DNA of 64,000 bases from Dioscorea cayenensis subsp. rotundata (taxonomy: Eukaryota; Streptophyta; Magnoliopsida; Dioscoreales; Dioscoreaceae): assembly GCF_009730915.1 (NCBI RefSeq), contig NC_052475.1:30937016-31001015 (forward strand), given 5' to 3'. The position numbers and the translations under genes were made by a program. Under the pieces are notes generated by a model. That model was not told the origin of the DNA. It saw only the letters and a program-made list of their open reading frames with translations, and searched no databases. Position 1 is the first letter of the stretch. Every line of letters begins with the position of its first letter. Shown here piece by piece: positions 11,377 to 22,425 of the stretch.

Positions 11377-14300
11377 ATGAAGCTACTGTTACCATCCTTC
11401 ATCTCTGCTGCCATTGATGATGATGGGTTTCTGTTTAGGGGTTTGCATTGGTTGGAAGGTGATGAAGATGTTCTACTTGTTTTGTGGAAGATGTGGGTTG
11501 AGGTCAGGAGGGCAGTGGTGGCGCCGGTGCTCAGATTTGTGACGTTTTCATGCATGATCATGTCCGTCATGTTGGTGCTGGAGTTTGTGTGGATGGGCGC
11601 GGTCAGTCTTGGTGTCAAGCTTCTCCGGAGGAGGCCGGAGAAGAGGTACAAATGGGAGGTGTTCAAGGAGCAAGATGAGGATGTTGAGCTGGGGACCTTG
11701 GTTTATCCCATGGTTCTTGTCCAGATCCCCATGTTCAATGAAAAGGAGGTATTTTTATTTTTTGGGATTTCTCTTTAATGTTTTTGTTCACTAGTTTGGA
11801 TCTTTGTTTCTTTTTTTCTTTTTACTTAGTTTGTGGAATTGATTATTGAATTGAAGGTTTATAAGCTGTCGATTGGGGCTGCTTGTGGTTTGGAATGGCC
11901 GCCGGATCGGATCATCATCCAGGTGCTCGATGATTCCACTGATCCCATTATCAAGGTTGGATACCTAATTTACATTCCCAGGTCCATTTGTTTTCATTTT
12001 CAAATTAAGATTTTTTTTTCACCTCCATTTCATCAATTCAAGTCATGCTGTGTGTTTAATCCTGGATGGGACATCAGATCTTTGTCTTTTTACCGTTAGA
12101 TTCACCCTTTCTTTTTATCGGAGAAAATTAGGGCTGCGGTTTTCTTTCTAGACAGACATAGTTCTATTGTTCTTTTTCTTCATTGAAGATCTGATGCTCA
12201 GAAGCTTTGAACATGCTGTCTTGATTATGCCATGGCACACCTGACAGGGTAAATCTTTTGTCAATCAAAGAGTGAATTTGTTACATACAAACATTTTGGA
12301 CCACTTCATTTTTTTTGTTTGGGAATGAAAATGACAACTTCAAAGTGGGGCTGCTATTCAATTTCAGTTTTCAAATGATTGTCTTATTCAAGAAATCCTT
12401 TCTTACATACAAAAACACAGTTCCTGCATTAAGTGATGGCCATGCATACCAGAAAAGAGTTGTTTTTGGCAATTTATTTGATCTTACATACATGTCTGTG
12501 GATGTTTGGAAATTTAAATATGCTTATTTTGCAATGGCTCTTTGCGAATAGGCTTTGGTGGAGCTTGAATGCAAGGCTTGGGCGAGCAAGGGCAGGAATA
12601 TAAACTATGAAGTCAGAAACAACAGGAAAGGTTACAAGGCAGGTGCCTTGAGAGAAGGAATGGGTTACAGCTATGTAAACCAGTGTGACTTTGTCGCTAT
12701 TTTTGATGCTGATTTCCAGCCTGATCCTAATTTTCTCTTGAGGGCAATGCCTTTCCTTGTCAACAACCCCAAGATTGCCCTTGTTCAAGCACGTTGGGAT
12801 TTTGGTAAGCATGGTTTTTTTTTATCATGAACCAAGTTGTAGTTCAATTGGTACATGCTGGCAGAAGTTCATGCTTCATTTTTTATTTTGGCCACCCATT
12901 CAATCATCGAGGCTGAATAAGATAGCTGTAAAAATCATCACTTAGAGGCAAGGACTTAATGAATTGCTCTGGAATACAAGTCCATGAATTTATGTTCCAT
13001 TTTTTGAATTCCATAACTTTTATGGAAGTATGTGCTGATTTCTATCATTGTTTACATATTGCAATAGCATGCCTATGTTCTTTCAGCAGGATTCGTGGTT
13101 CGGATGTACCTGGTAGTGTATGTATGCTTTCCCAAATGCTTTGTTCCTTATGAATTCTTTGTAAACCTGAATAGAAAAAGGCTAGAAAACACTAGAAGTA
13201 ATCCTGATACTTCTATTGTTCAATTGACAGGAAGTTGCTGATATGGCATTTCCCGGGCGATTTTGCAGTGAATATTGATGAGTGCCTGATGACAAGGATA
13301 CAAAAGATGTCATTAGACTACCACTTCAAGGTAGAGCAGGAAGCAGGTTCATCTGCCTTCGCCTTCTTTGGTTTTAATGGTATGCAGCCACACCTCTGTT
13401 CTATTGGTTAATAACGCACTGATTATTTATTTTTTGTGTTTGTCCTACAAATACCAAGAAACTTTGACCTATATGGATTTATAATTAAGCAAATGTTTTT
13501 AGCAAATTGAGTTTGCAACTTTGTATTGATGACAGGGCCCGAGGGAGGTGGTTCAAAGGGGTGCTTGAGCACCCTTGGCCCAGCCTATAATATATAATAT
13601 AATATATATTATATGATATGCAAGTCTTGATTTTCTTCATCATGAGACTCATTTTCTAGATTTTACCATAGTAGACTATATCACCTTTTTGAAATTTATT
13701 CTGATGATTTTTCTGAATAAAATCTTCAAGTCCTAAAAAGCAACTACACACCTATATTTATGATGGTAGAAGAAGTTCTAATGTTGTTGAGTGTTATGAT
13801 TTTGCAAATCTTGCTATGAATCTAGTTGAAACTAGAAAGCATTTAGCGTTTTTCATTGGTTTATTATTTTGTTGAATTGGCTATGATCTTATCAATGGCA
13901 ATAACATCGGTTAAAAAAGCTTTTTAATAATGAATATCATTAAAACCATGTTGCATAACAAGATGGGAGATAAATGGTTGAATGATATGATAATATGCTA
14001 ATGATGGGTGTTTGAAACAGTTGATGATGAAGCTATATTGGTGCAACTTCAAAATATACAAAGCTGAATGCTTCAACTCCCACCTCATAGTGGTAGTTGT
14101 TAGCTGTGTGTGTATTTTATATTTTTCAAAAAATGTTATTATTATAATCTCAAGTTTGAATGAATATAATTTTTTTAAAATATTTATAGCCTTTTAAATT
14201 AAAGTCAACACCTCCTTAGTTCTACTTCTTGTTCTGTCACCAACTGATGACAAATGTTGGCTTGAACTAGTAACCATGAAGAATTATGTACTCATGTTGA

Positions 14301-15744
14301 AAGGCTACACTTAGTCTCTGAGAAATAAAACAAGTAACTTTAAGCCTCAACAAATTTTGGTTATTGATAGAATGTGAACTCCCGCAAAAGACCTTAAAAG
14401 TAAATATTGATATTTTTTATAAATATATAAATCACAGGGACAGCTGGAATATGGCGAATAGCAGCTATAAATGAGGTCGGAGGCTGGAAGGATCGAACCA
14501 CAGTGGAAGACATGGACTTGGCTGTTCGCGCAAGCCTCAAAGGGTGGGAGTTCCTATATGTTGGTGACCTGAAGGTCTGGATCCTTTCCTAATTCTATGC
14601 CTTTGAAGTTATGAGATGCATGAACTAATGATTTACAGATCAAAGTAAATGTGAGGTTTCCTGACAGTAGAGCTACATTGTTGTCAACTCAATGCATGCT
14701 AAGATAAATTAAGTAATAAACTGATTAGCAGATTAGGCATATATCCATAAATCAACTGGAAATTGAGAACTGTGTAGGATTAGTAAAATAACTGTTTGAA
14801 TTTGAGTGATAGTGGCACGACCAAATGGCAAATTGCAGGTTAAAAGTGAACTACCATGTAATTTCAAGACATACCGTCATCAACAACATCGCTGGACATG
14901 TGGACCTGCAAATTTGTTTAGAAAAATGGCAAAGGATATAGTGAAGGCAAAGGTGTGGTTTACATTAATACAGTGCAATGTTATTTGTATGCCAGGCGCT
15001 TTTTCTGATCTTTATCTCTGTGTGACAGGAGGTGTCCTTATGGAAGAAGTTTTATATGGTTTACAGTTTTTTCTTCGTACGGAAGATAATATCCCCCATT
15101 GTCACCTTCTTTCTTTATTCTGTTGTAATTCCAGCATCTGTTATGGTTCCAGAAGTTAGCATTCCTACATGGGTTGTGGTTTACATTCCTACAACCATCA
15201 GCCTTCTCAATGCAATCAGAAATCCAAGGTTTGAAGCTTCACTATCACCTTGATCTCCTCTTAGCACTTAGTCTGATCTGCCTCTCTTTTGCATATTTTC
15301 AACAGGTCTATCCATTTGATGCCATTGTGGATTCTATTCGAAAATGTCATGTCTATGCACCGCATGAAATCAATGATGATCGGTCTGTTCGAAGTAGGGA
15401 GTGTTAACGAATGGGTTGTTACTGAGAAGCTCGGAGATGCTCTCAACGCTAATCCCGAAATCCATCTACTTGAGAAACCTCCAAACAAGTTCAGAGAAAG
15501 GTAATAAACCTCCACCCATGCATTTTGCAGTGAATTTACAAATAGGCGATTCGACAACATTTTTCGTGTTCTGTTTCTCAGGCTCAACTTCTCGGAACTT
15601 GGATTTGCAGTCTTCCTCTTATTTGCTGCAAGCTACGATCTCGCCTTTGGATTGAACTTGTATTGCATATACATCTTTCTCCAAGCCATTGCATTTCTAG
15701 TTGTGGGATTTGGTATGGTTGGCAAACATGTCTCCAATTCTTAG
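11377..15744 (+). CDS. CSLA: Glucomannan 4-beta-mannosyltransferase, CSLA family (copy 2)
   Basis: Nine exons: 11377-11748, 11857-11955, 12552-12804, 13269-13379, 14438-14574, 14839-14952, 15029-15228, 15306-15500, 15582-15744, giving 547 aa. Exons 2-8 have the same lengths and phases as exons 3-9 of copy 1, showing common descent. Motifs: VLDDSTDP (D149, D150), FDADFQ (D209, D211), TVEDMD (E302, D303), QQHRW (339-343), plus N- and C-terminal membrane segments. Same Golgi GT2 mannan synthase role as copy 1. Differences: a longer N-terminus coded without the small first exon, and much longer introns (596, 464 and 1058 bases at 11956, 12805 and 13380). The last of these appears to hold a transposon remnant. 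The acceptor before exon 2 (gaattgaag) is poor in pyrimidines but is fixed by frame and by comparison with copy 1. Confidence 0.93.
13535..14244. mobile_element. Probable hAT-like insertion inside a CSLA intron
   Basis: Intron 4 of the second CSLA gene holds about 710 bases beginning gggcccgagggaggtgg, a sequence style typical of non-autonomous hAT-type elements. The octamer TGATGACA stands on both sides (13527-13534 and 14245-14252), as expected for an 8-bp duplication. The terminal inverted repeat is weak (about 11 of 16 positions, with different alignments possible), so the exact ends are uncertain. No transposase is coded. Confidence 0.45.
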
Positions 15745-16205
15745 CAGCCATGACTACATTTGTCACCATTCTTTACTTCTTTTTTGATTTGAAAAATTCT
15801 TTGTCCTGTTTGAGGTTGTTTTTAGTTGCATATTTAAGAGATGTAATATGCAAAGGAAGTGCATTGTCTAATTGACTTCATGTATTTGGTCATTTGTAAA
15901 ATCCCCGGAATCAAGCAGATTGAAACCATTGAAAGGCCATTGTTTTTTACTGGCCATATTGGTTTTATCTGTTTCAAAAAACCCTTATCACCAGCATGCA
16001 AATCAATTAATCAAAATTTGAGGGAAATAGTTAGAAATAGTTTTTGTATGATTTCCTCTCTCGGTTTTTTTTTTTTTAAGGATTTTAGTTTAAAAATTAT
16101 TTATATATAAAGTTTATAAACTCGTCCGGTATCAAAAGTGAATTGTCAATTATACCCTTTTAATATCTACCTCTCTAACTTATTTCTAATTGCATATATA
16201 TTTTT
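15745..16205. other. Intergenic, 3' flank of second CSLA gene
   Basis: Contains the probable 3' UTR of the CSLA gene, followed by AT-rich spacer with poly(T) and poly(A) runs at about 16200-16222 that mark the start of the reverse-strand LINE fragment. Confidence 0.55.
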
Positions 16206-16985
16206 TTTTTAAAAAAAAAAAGATAAATCACATTCATTAACAAAAAGAAAAGTACTAGTAAAATACAGACCCAAAGAGGCCAAAAGACTACAAAAAGTGA
16301 GTACAACCAATCACCGGTAGAAGGAGAAGAAACAAAAAACCAATCAAAAGAGAGAGAAGGCCATAAAGGAAAGAGGGATCCTTTAGGGGCACAAGTGACT
16401 ACAACAAACTAGCCCTCGCCTGGGGAGGGAGGTCGCACCAACGGGGCATCTTGCGCCTCGACTTTAGTGGTCAAGAAGTTCGGACTCTTTTTGATCTTAA
16501 AACATCAATTCCTCTAAATTTTTTATTTTTTTGGCCTTAGGAGCTGTAGAAAATCATATAAGTATCATACGATCAATCTTTTGAATAATTAAACCAGTCG
16601 AAAGACAAATAGAAGTGAACATGTACGCATTTCTTTCTAGCCAAATGTTCAAAGTGATTGCCTTTACTAGTAGTAAATCTCAAAAGCATATTAAAGATTT
16701 TGCCACATTCATTCTCCAATTACCTCAAAGGCCCTTGAGATTCTTGAAGGAACCCCAACCACCAAAAAAATGCCCAAAGTAATTCCAGATATAAGAAACC
16801 CCTAGTCAAAGGAGGAGGAGATGATCATTAGTCTCAATATACGCATGACACATCACACAAGTAGCTGTACGTAAAAGATTACATCTACGTAAGATCAAGT
16901 TTTCTAAAGTTAAGATCTTGTTATCCCAAGCAAGCCAATTGAATATGTTTATCATTTTTGGGCAATCCTCTTGCACGCTATAAAA
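16206..16985 (-). mobile_element. 5'-truncated L1-type LINE fragment (3' end)
   Basis: Read on the minus strand from about 16985, the first frame gives NIFNWLAWDNKILTLENL followed by a Cys-bearing TCVMCHAY segment. This is the zinc-binding reverse-transcriptase tail (zf-RVT type) of plant L1 LINEs; the complete LINE at 32-38 kb has the matching NILNWLAWKNK and CVLCHS. The fragment then decays with stops and ends in a short GTGATTTATC-like 3' terminus plus an A-rich tail (a T-rich run on the plus strand). It is 5'-truncated and dead, as is usual for LINE copies. Confidence 0.7.
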
Positions 16986-17219
16986 TAAGTTTATAATTTT
17001 AGGATATATTTTTCCATATAATTTCCTAATTTTTAAAAGTATTTATATAAAAAAAACTAAAAAAATGACAGGAGCCTATGAAATCCGTAGTAATTATAAT
17101 AATCTCCGGGTCTACTTTATATCATCTATACATATTTATCTTTTATATTTTTAAATTTTTTAAAATGATAAAATACTCGGCTTAGCTACTTGACCATTAC
17201 TATGGTGGCTCTCTTATTT

Positions 17220-17600
17220 TATTTTTATTTTTTTGAATAAAATAGATAAATCATGAATTTATTAGAGAGAAAGTACAATCTCTTAATCTTAACTCATTTA
17301 AAAACCATGCATAGAAATAAAATACAAGAAGATAATGGAAGAAGCTAATCATCCTTGAAGGGAATTATTAATTTTAACATCATGCACTAAGTTAGAGATA
17401 GAGATGAGGAGCCGTATGAAGGGAAAAAAACACCTTGGATGCTTTTTGCTCAAGTCTAGTGACAAAGCGACAATGAAATTGAAGTGGACATGTCCTCCAG
17501 CTCCAATCCCACAAAACCTCGAACACATAAAAAAAAATATATATATATCCTTACTTTCAGAATCACACAAGCTCCCAAACCAAGATAACTTACCCTAAAA
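17220..17600 (-). mobile_element. Second LINE-like 3' remnant
   Basis: On the minus strand this stretch ends in ATTCATGATTTATCTATTTTATTC, resembling the 3' ends of the 16.2-kb fragment and the complete LINE. Upstream of that end it has no intact frame and no domain I recognise, so assignment to the same LINE group rests on the 3' motif only. Confidence 0.35.
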
Positions 17601-17705
17601 AAAGTGCATACAAGGCTCCACCAGTTTTTTTAAAAACACTGTTAATACACTCAACACACATTTTGAGTACAATGGTGTGACTCAGACCCAACTTAGGAAC
17701 CATCC

Positions 17706-18491
17706 TTATATGCCATGTGTCATGTCCCTGTCGTCCAAAATATTAACCTCAACCCCTTCTTCTTCTTGGATGCAGACTCTCTTGCCAGGCTTGCTATAAT
17801 TCTCATGAACATTGTTGTATTTTGTTCTTCTCTTTTGTATCTTGCTTCTTAATGTCCTGCATTCTGGTGTAGTAGTCTCATCAGAAGATGATGATGATGA
17901 TGATGATGATGTTAAGCAACTCTCATCAGTGGAAGAAGAGCTCAGGCAGTCAGTTACTGCTAGTTTTTCTTGTGCTTTTTGTAACACTGATTGCAAGTAT
18001 TTCCCTTGTGCTTCAATTCTCAGCTGTAAATGTTTCTGCACCTCCATTTGTAACATGTTCCTGAAAACAAGATAATTGTATCAGTCAGTGAATCTAACCA
18101 CTAATGGAGTTTTTAATTTTTTTAATTTTATTTTATTTTTTTTTTTATGCTTCTGAGATGATAAGTGCTTACTGATTGAACTCAAGGAAATCTACTGGAA
18201 AACAAGCACCACTGTTCCTTGCAGCCTGATATTTCTGCAAGAAAAGAAGAGATTCAAAGTTGAGTTGCAAGATTAAGATCAAAACTGTTTGTTGTTTCAG
18301 TTTTCACCTGCATAACTGATTTTGGTGTTGCTCCTGTGATTCAGGTGAGGAATTAAAGAAGCTAAATTACATAGAAAAGAATCACAGCATTACATGGTTA
18401 TAGACTTACTATTAACTACTCCAAACTGATGCTGAAGCTCCTGAGTAGTCCAGTTGAGTGGAACTAAACTCTGGTTGTGCAATGAAGACAT
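17706..18491 (-). CDS. MYB-CC (PHR/MYR-like) derivative with a shortened MYB domain
   Basis: Four minus-strand exons read in frame at GT-AG sites: 18491-18410, 18333-18308, 18234-18173, 18060-17706, giving 174 aa. Exon 4 holds a clear MYB-CC coiled coil: MEVQKHLQLRIEAQGKYLQ, the LHEQLE-type dimerisation region of PHR1/PHL/MYR proteins, followed by a Ser-rich stretch and a basic patch (KIQKRRTK). Exons 1-2 give a reduced G2-like MYB segment, LNWTTQELQHQF then RATPKSVMQ, and exon 3 begins KYQ. In normal relatives ATPKSVM is followed by about 16 residues ending YHLKSHLQ, then KYR. That block, the third (DNA-contacting) helix, is absent, while the Q|KY exon junction is kept. Known of the family: phosphate-starvation and related transcription factors. 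Here DNA binding is probably lost; it could be a dominant-negative partner or a decaying paralogue whose frame is still open. Confidence 0.6.
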
Positions 18492-20880
18492 GAAATGAAA
18501 AAATATAGAGAAGAAGTAGCAAGGATTGGAATGATACTGCCTCTTGAGTTTCTCCAAACCAAAGTAGGGGAAGAAGAATATATGCATGAGCTGTGGTTCA
18601 TCTTTTCTAAATTCCATGTCATTCTTATTCCATTTTATTTTTTATTTTTACCTTTTTTCACTCTATCTCTTTTTTCTTCATTAACTTCTTTGACTTGAAA
18701 GGGAGAGAATCTTTGAGGCAGTAAACAGAGAAAAGCAAAACAGCTCAAATTTGGGTCTCAAAAGGAGAGAAAAGGAAGATAAAGCATGAGCATTGTTTTC
18801 TTGCTGGTTTCCCACGTCTCCTCCCTATCCTCTCTTTGCTTGATTCTCTGCTTCACTAGAGAGCCCCACCACCACCACCACCACCACCATCACCACCACC
18901 TTCTTATTGTATAATCAATCAATAACTTTGAAATTAAAACAAATAAATGTACTTATTGACTATGTTTTCAATCCTCTGTTTCCTTTCTGAATCCAAAGAA
19001 TTTTCACATTAAATGAGAGAACATGTATTCTTTAATTGCTGTTGTATCATAGCATTTGGCTTTTCTGGTGATTGGAGAATCAAAAGAATCTAATCAAGAT
19101 CTCACATAAGAAAAACAAGCACATTATCAATAAAGACTTTATATAATGAGGTGTGAAAAATGAATGAATGAGTGAATGAATGATTCCTCTCATTAAAGCA
19201 AAGGAGGTTGGTTGGAGGAAAAAAGTAGCTGAATGTAGTGAAACTGCTCCTATATTCTTTTCAGATGATGACTTTATAGATGTTCAACCATGCTAAGAAT
19301 TATTGGTGCCAATTAGAGGTGGTACATTTATATTCCTGCTTTTAGCTACCAATCAGTACAAAAAAGATTAATTTTTTTAACATGTTGAGAAAAAGTAACT
19401 TCTTTCTTATTCCTCAATGAATTTGGTATTATGATTAGTAAGATGTAAATCAGAGCTTAAAACCATACTTTTGCTGCTTTTCTTATGGCTGCTAACATTC
19501 AATACAACAGAAAAAAAGAAGATGCTTAAAAAGTGAGCAATGGATATAACTTATACATATATTTATGTTTCTCAATTAGCAAGTAGATGTACTTGAGAAT
19601 GTTTTATTACTTTAATATATTCCAAAACAAGTAAAGTAGATTCTAGGATGATGCAGGGAGACCCCAGCTCTGAGCAGCAGGCAATTGAATCACTCACAAG
19701 TTATTAGCTATTAGCAAAGGTGGGAATCAATAATTTCTAAAGATATATCATCAAAGCAGATCATCTGAACTCGAAAGTAAGCAAATGGGTTTGTGGCCCA
19801 AGGAATAAACAAGATTCCAACAACTAATTTACTTAGATTGTTGAACTTAGATATTAAATTCAATTTGAGTATTGGTTTATAGTAAATCATACTTAAACAG
19901 AAATTGGCAGCAAACTGAAAAACATTATTGCAAGTCCTGAAACTTTGGTAGAAGATTGACTAGAAATAGTGTGAAGAAGAGTTTATATGATTTGAGGGTG
20001 ATGCAGATAACTGTTGTATCTTGTAATGGAAAAGCACATTTAACTGTTTTCTCTGAACTATGGTCACTTCATGGTAATAGCAGAAAACCAGGTACATATA
20101 TAGTTTCTGGCTGAAATTTCTGAGACTTATTTGGAATGGAGAAAAAGAAAAGATATTTTCAGAACAAGTTATTATATTCAATCACTTTCAGAAACATGCA
20201 GGAAACATCATCAGCATTCAGCACAGATGGACATATACCAAACATGCAGCATTACTTTGCTTTTTCTTCTCCACTTCTCTAAAATGATCATCAAAAGTAT
20301 TTCTAGAATTAGAGGGTAGAATTGTATGGCTGGGTGGGTGGATATCATGAGATGAGGAAAGTGAGCATTTAGGAGATGCACATATTCTTCATTAGAGAGA
20401 AGTGGGAAGAGATATTAAGAGAAGGAAATAGTATACAAACTTGCAAGTGGCTTATGACATTAGAGCAGTGGCTCAAGTCAAGTCTTAAAGTTTGGTGGAG
20501 GGGTGTTGGTAAAAGCATTAAGGACTAGAATGGTGGCAAAGTCAACCGTCAAAGATAAAAAGGTCAACTGTCCGTCAAACGAGAGAACTCAAAAGTCAAA
20601 TATTCAATAGGACAAAACATACCAAAGAGAACAGAAGTAGTATCCTTTTGTTCTTCTCCTTGCATTTAGTCCCAAGATAAACAAATAGAGATCCTGTGTC
20701 TGTCCTCTGAACAATCTTCAAAGCTATACAGATGTATAGAAAATTTTGTCAACTGTTCTGCGTTACATCTTGCAATCAGTGAATAGTAATTGTTCTTTTT
20801 CTGAATCAAAATGAAAAAAAATCATCAAATGCTCAGGTTATAACGGTTCTGTGTAGTAAACATCTTACAATTAGTGAATC
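18492..20880. other. Intergenic spacer between MYB-CC derivative and the minisatellite
   Basis: AT-rich, no convincing gene on either strand. It contains a CAC/CAT microsatellite (about 18866-18900) and, near 20541-20599, five GTCAA (W-box core, reverse TTGAC) motifs. Confidence 0.55.
20541..20599. promoter_or_regulatory. Cluster of five W-box cores
   Basis: GTCAA (TTGAC on the other strand) occurs at 20541, 20548, 20563, 20574 and 20595. At least two copies match the full W-box TTGAC[C/T], the site bound by WRKY factors. It lies about 1.9 kb upstream of the Dof gene and 2 kb upstream of the MYB-CC derivative, so the target gene, if any, is unclear. Confidence 0.3.
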
Positions 20881-21960
20881 CAGAGATGAATTAAGTTCAG
20901 TAATTACTTCTTTTCTGAACTAAAAGGATTATTATTCTCTCTATTCTTAGACAGGATAAAGAACCATGTAACTTGGATTGAATAGCTAAAGAGAGAATTA
21001 CCTGTGACTAGGAACAAGGAGAGCAATTTATTGTTGCAAAGATTGAATTTTTTCAGCATAAAATACAATGATGGATGGAGTTGACTACTATCCTTGATTC
21101 AAGTCTTTTACTTCTTCTCTGATGTAAATAGATAAACCATCATATATAACTTGGACTGAATTTTTCTGCCTAAGAGTCAATGAATCATGTTCTTTATTTC
21201 TTTTCTAAAATAAAAAATAAATAAATAAAGAAACCATCATGAACGATTATTGAACACTGTTCTTTATTTAATTTTTTTTTTCCTGAAGCAAAAGGATAAA
21301 TCATCATATAACTTGGATTGAATAGCTAAGAGGTTGACTTTTTCTGCATAAAAACAGTGTTCTTTAATCCAGTTCTGAAGCAAAAGGATAAAACCATCAC
21401 ATAAGTTAATAGTGAATAGCTAAAAGAATGAATTTTTCTGCATAAAAACCATGTTCTTTAATCTCTTTTTCTCTGAAGCAAAAGGATAAACCATCATATA
21501 ACTTCTTTTTTTTTTTTAATAAAGTGGAACCATCATATAACTTGGATTAAAAAGCCAACAGATTGAATTTTTCTGCATAACAAGCATGTCCTTTAATTCT
21601 TTTCTTAAGCAAAAGGATCAACCATCATATAACTTGGAGTGAATGGGTAAAAGATTGAATTTTTTCTGCGTAAAAACCATGTTGTTTAATCCTTTTCTAA
21701 AGCAAAAGGATTAACCATCACATAGCTTGGATTGAATAGCTAAGAGATCTTTTTCTTCATAAAAACCATGCTTTTCAATTCTTTTCTGAAGCAAAAGGAT
21801 AAACCATCATATAAATTGGATTCAATAGCTCAAAGATTGACTTTTTTTCAGGCATAAAAATCATGTTCTTTACTTCATGTTTGAAGTGAAAATGGACAAA
21901 TCGTCAAAAAAAACTTGGATTGAATAGCTAAAGAGAGCATTATCACCAGTGGATAAGAAC
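20880..21960. repeat. Degenerate ~90-97-bp minisatellite upstream of the Dof gene
   Basis: The phrases AAGCAAAAGGATAAACCATC, ATAACTTGGATTGAATAGCTAA and TTTTTCTGCATAAAAACCATG recur in order, spaced about 90-97 bases. AAGCAAAAGGAT-type anchors are near 21286, 21379, 21476, 21606, 21699 and 21789. Units are clear from about 21120 to 21900 and decayed outside. The array ends within about 500 bases of the Dof start codon. Confidence 0.8.
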
Positions 21961-22425
21961 AACGACAGTGTTTTACTGCAGTAAAGATTAAAAATTTCAG
22001 TGTAAAAATCAAAAGGAAAGAGTAAAAATAAAAAAAAAAATAAAAAAAAGGAGAGAAAGGGATAGAAATGCAAAGCAACTCAAAGCAAAGCAAAGCAAAG
22101 TGTGAGAGAGAGGTGTTGGATGCTGAGTAGGAGAGGAGGCAAAGGTGGTACCTTTATTTTTTACCAACTTTTTAATCCCATTTGGCGAGAGACTAAAGGG
22201 CCGAGAATCAAATAACGCCCTCTCCGAGGCCACAAAGAGAAGTTGTGGCTGAGAAACTCTCTTCTTGAGCGGTCCCACTCCACCTCCCTTGCCTTAACCA
22301 TCCCTCCTCTTCTCTTAAAGAACCAACAACCAACACTCTTTCTTTGCTTCCATACAAGAGCGACACCATTCCTTAACTCCCGACCATCACGCGCGGGCGC
22401 GCTGAACCCCAGACCACTGGGAGAC

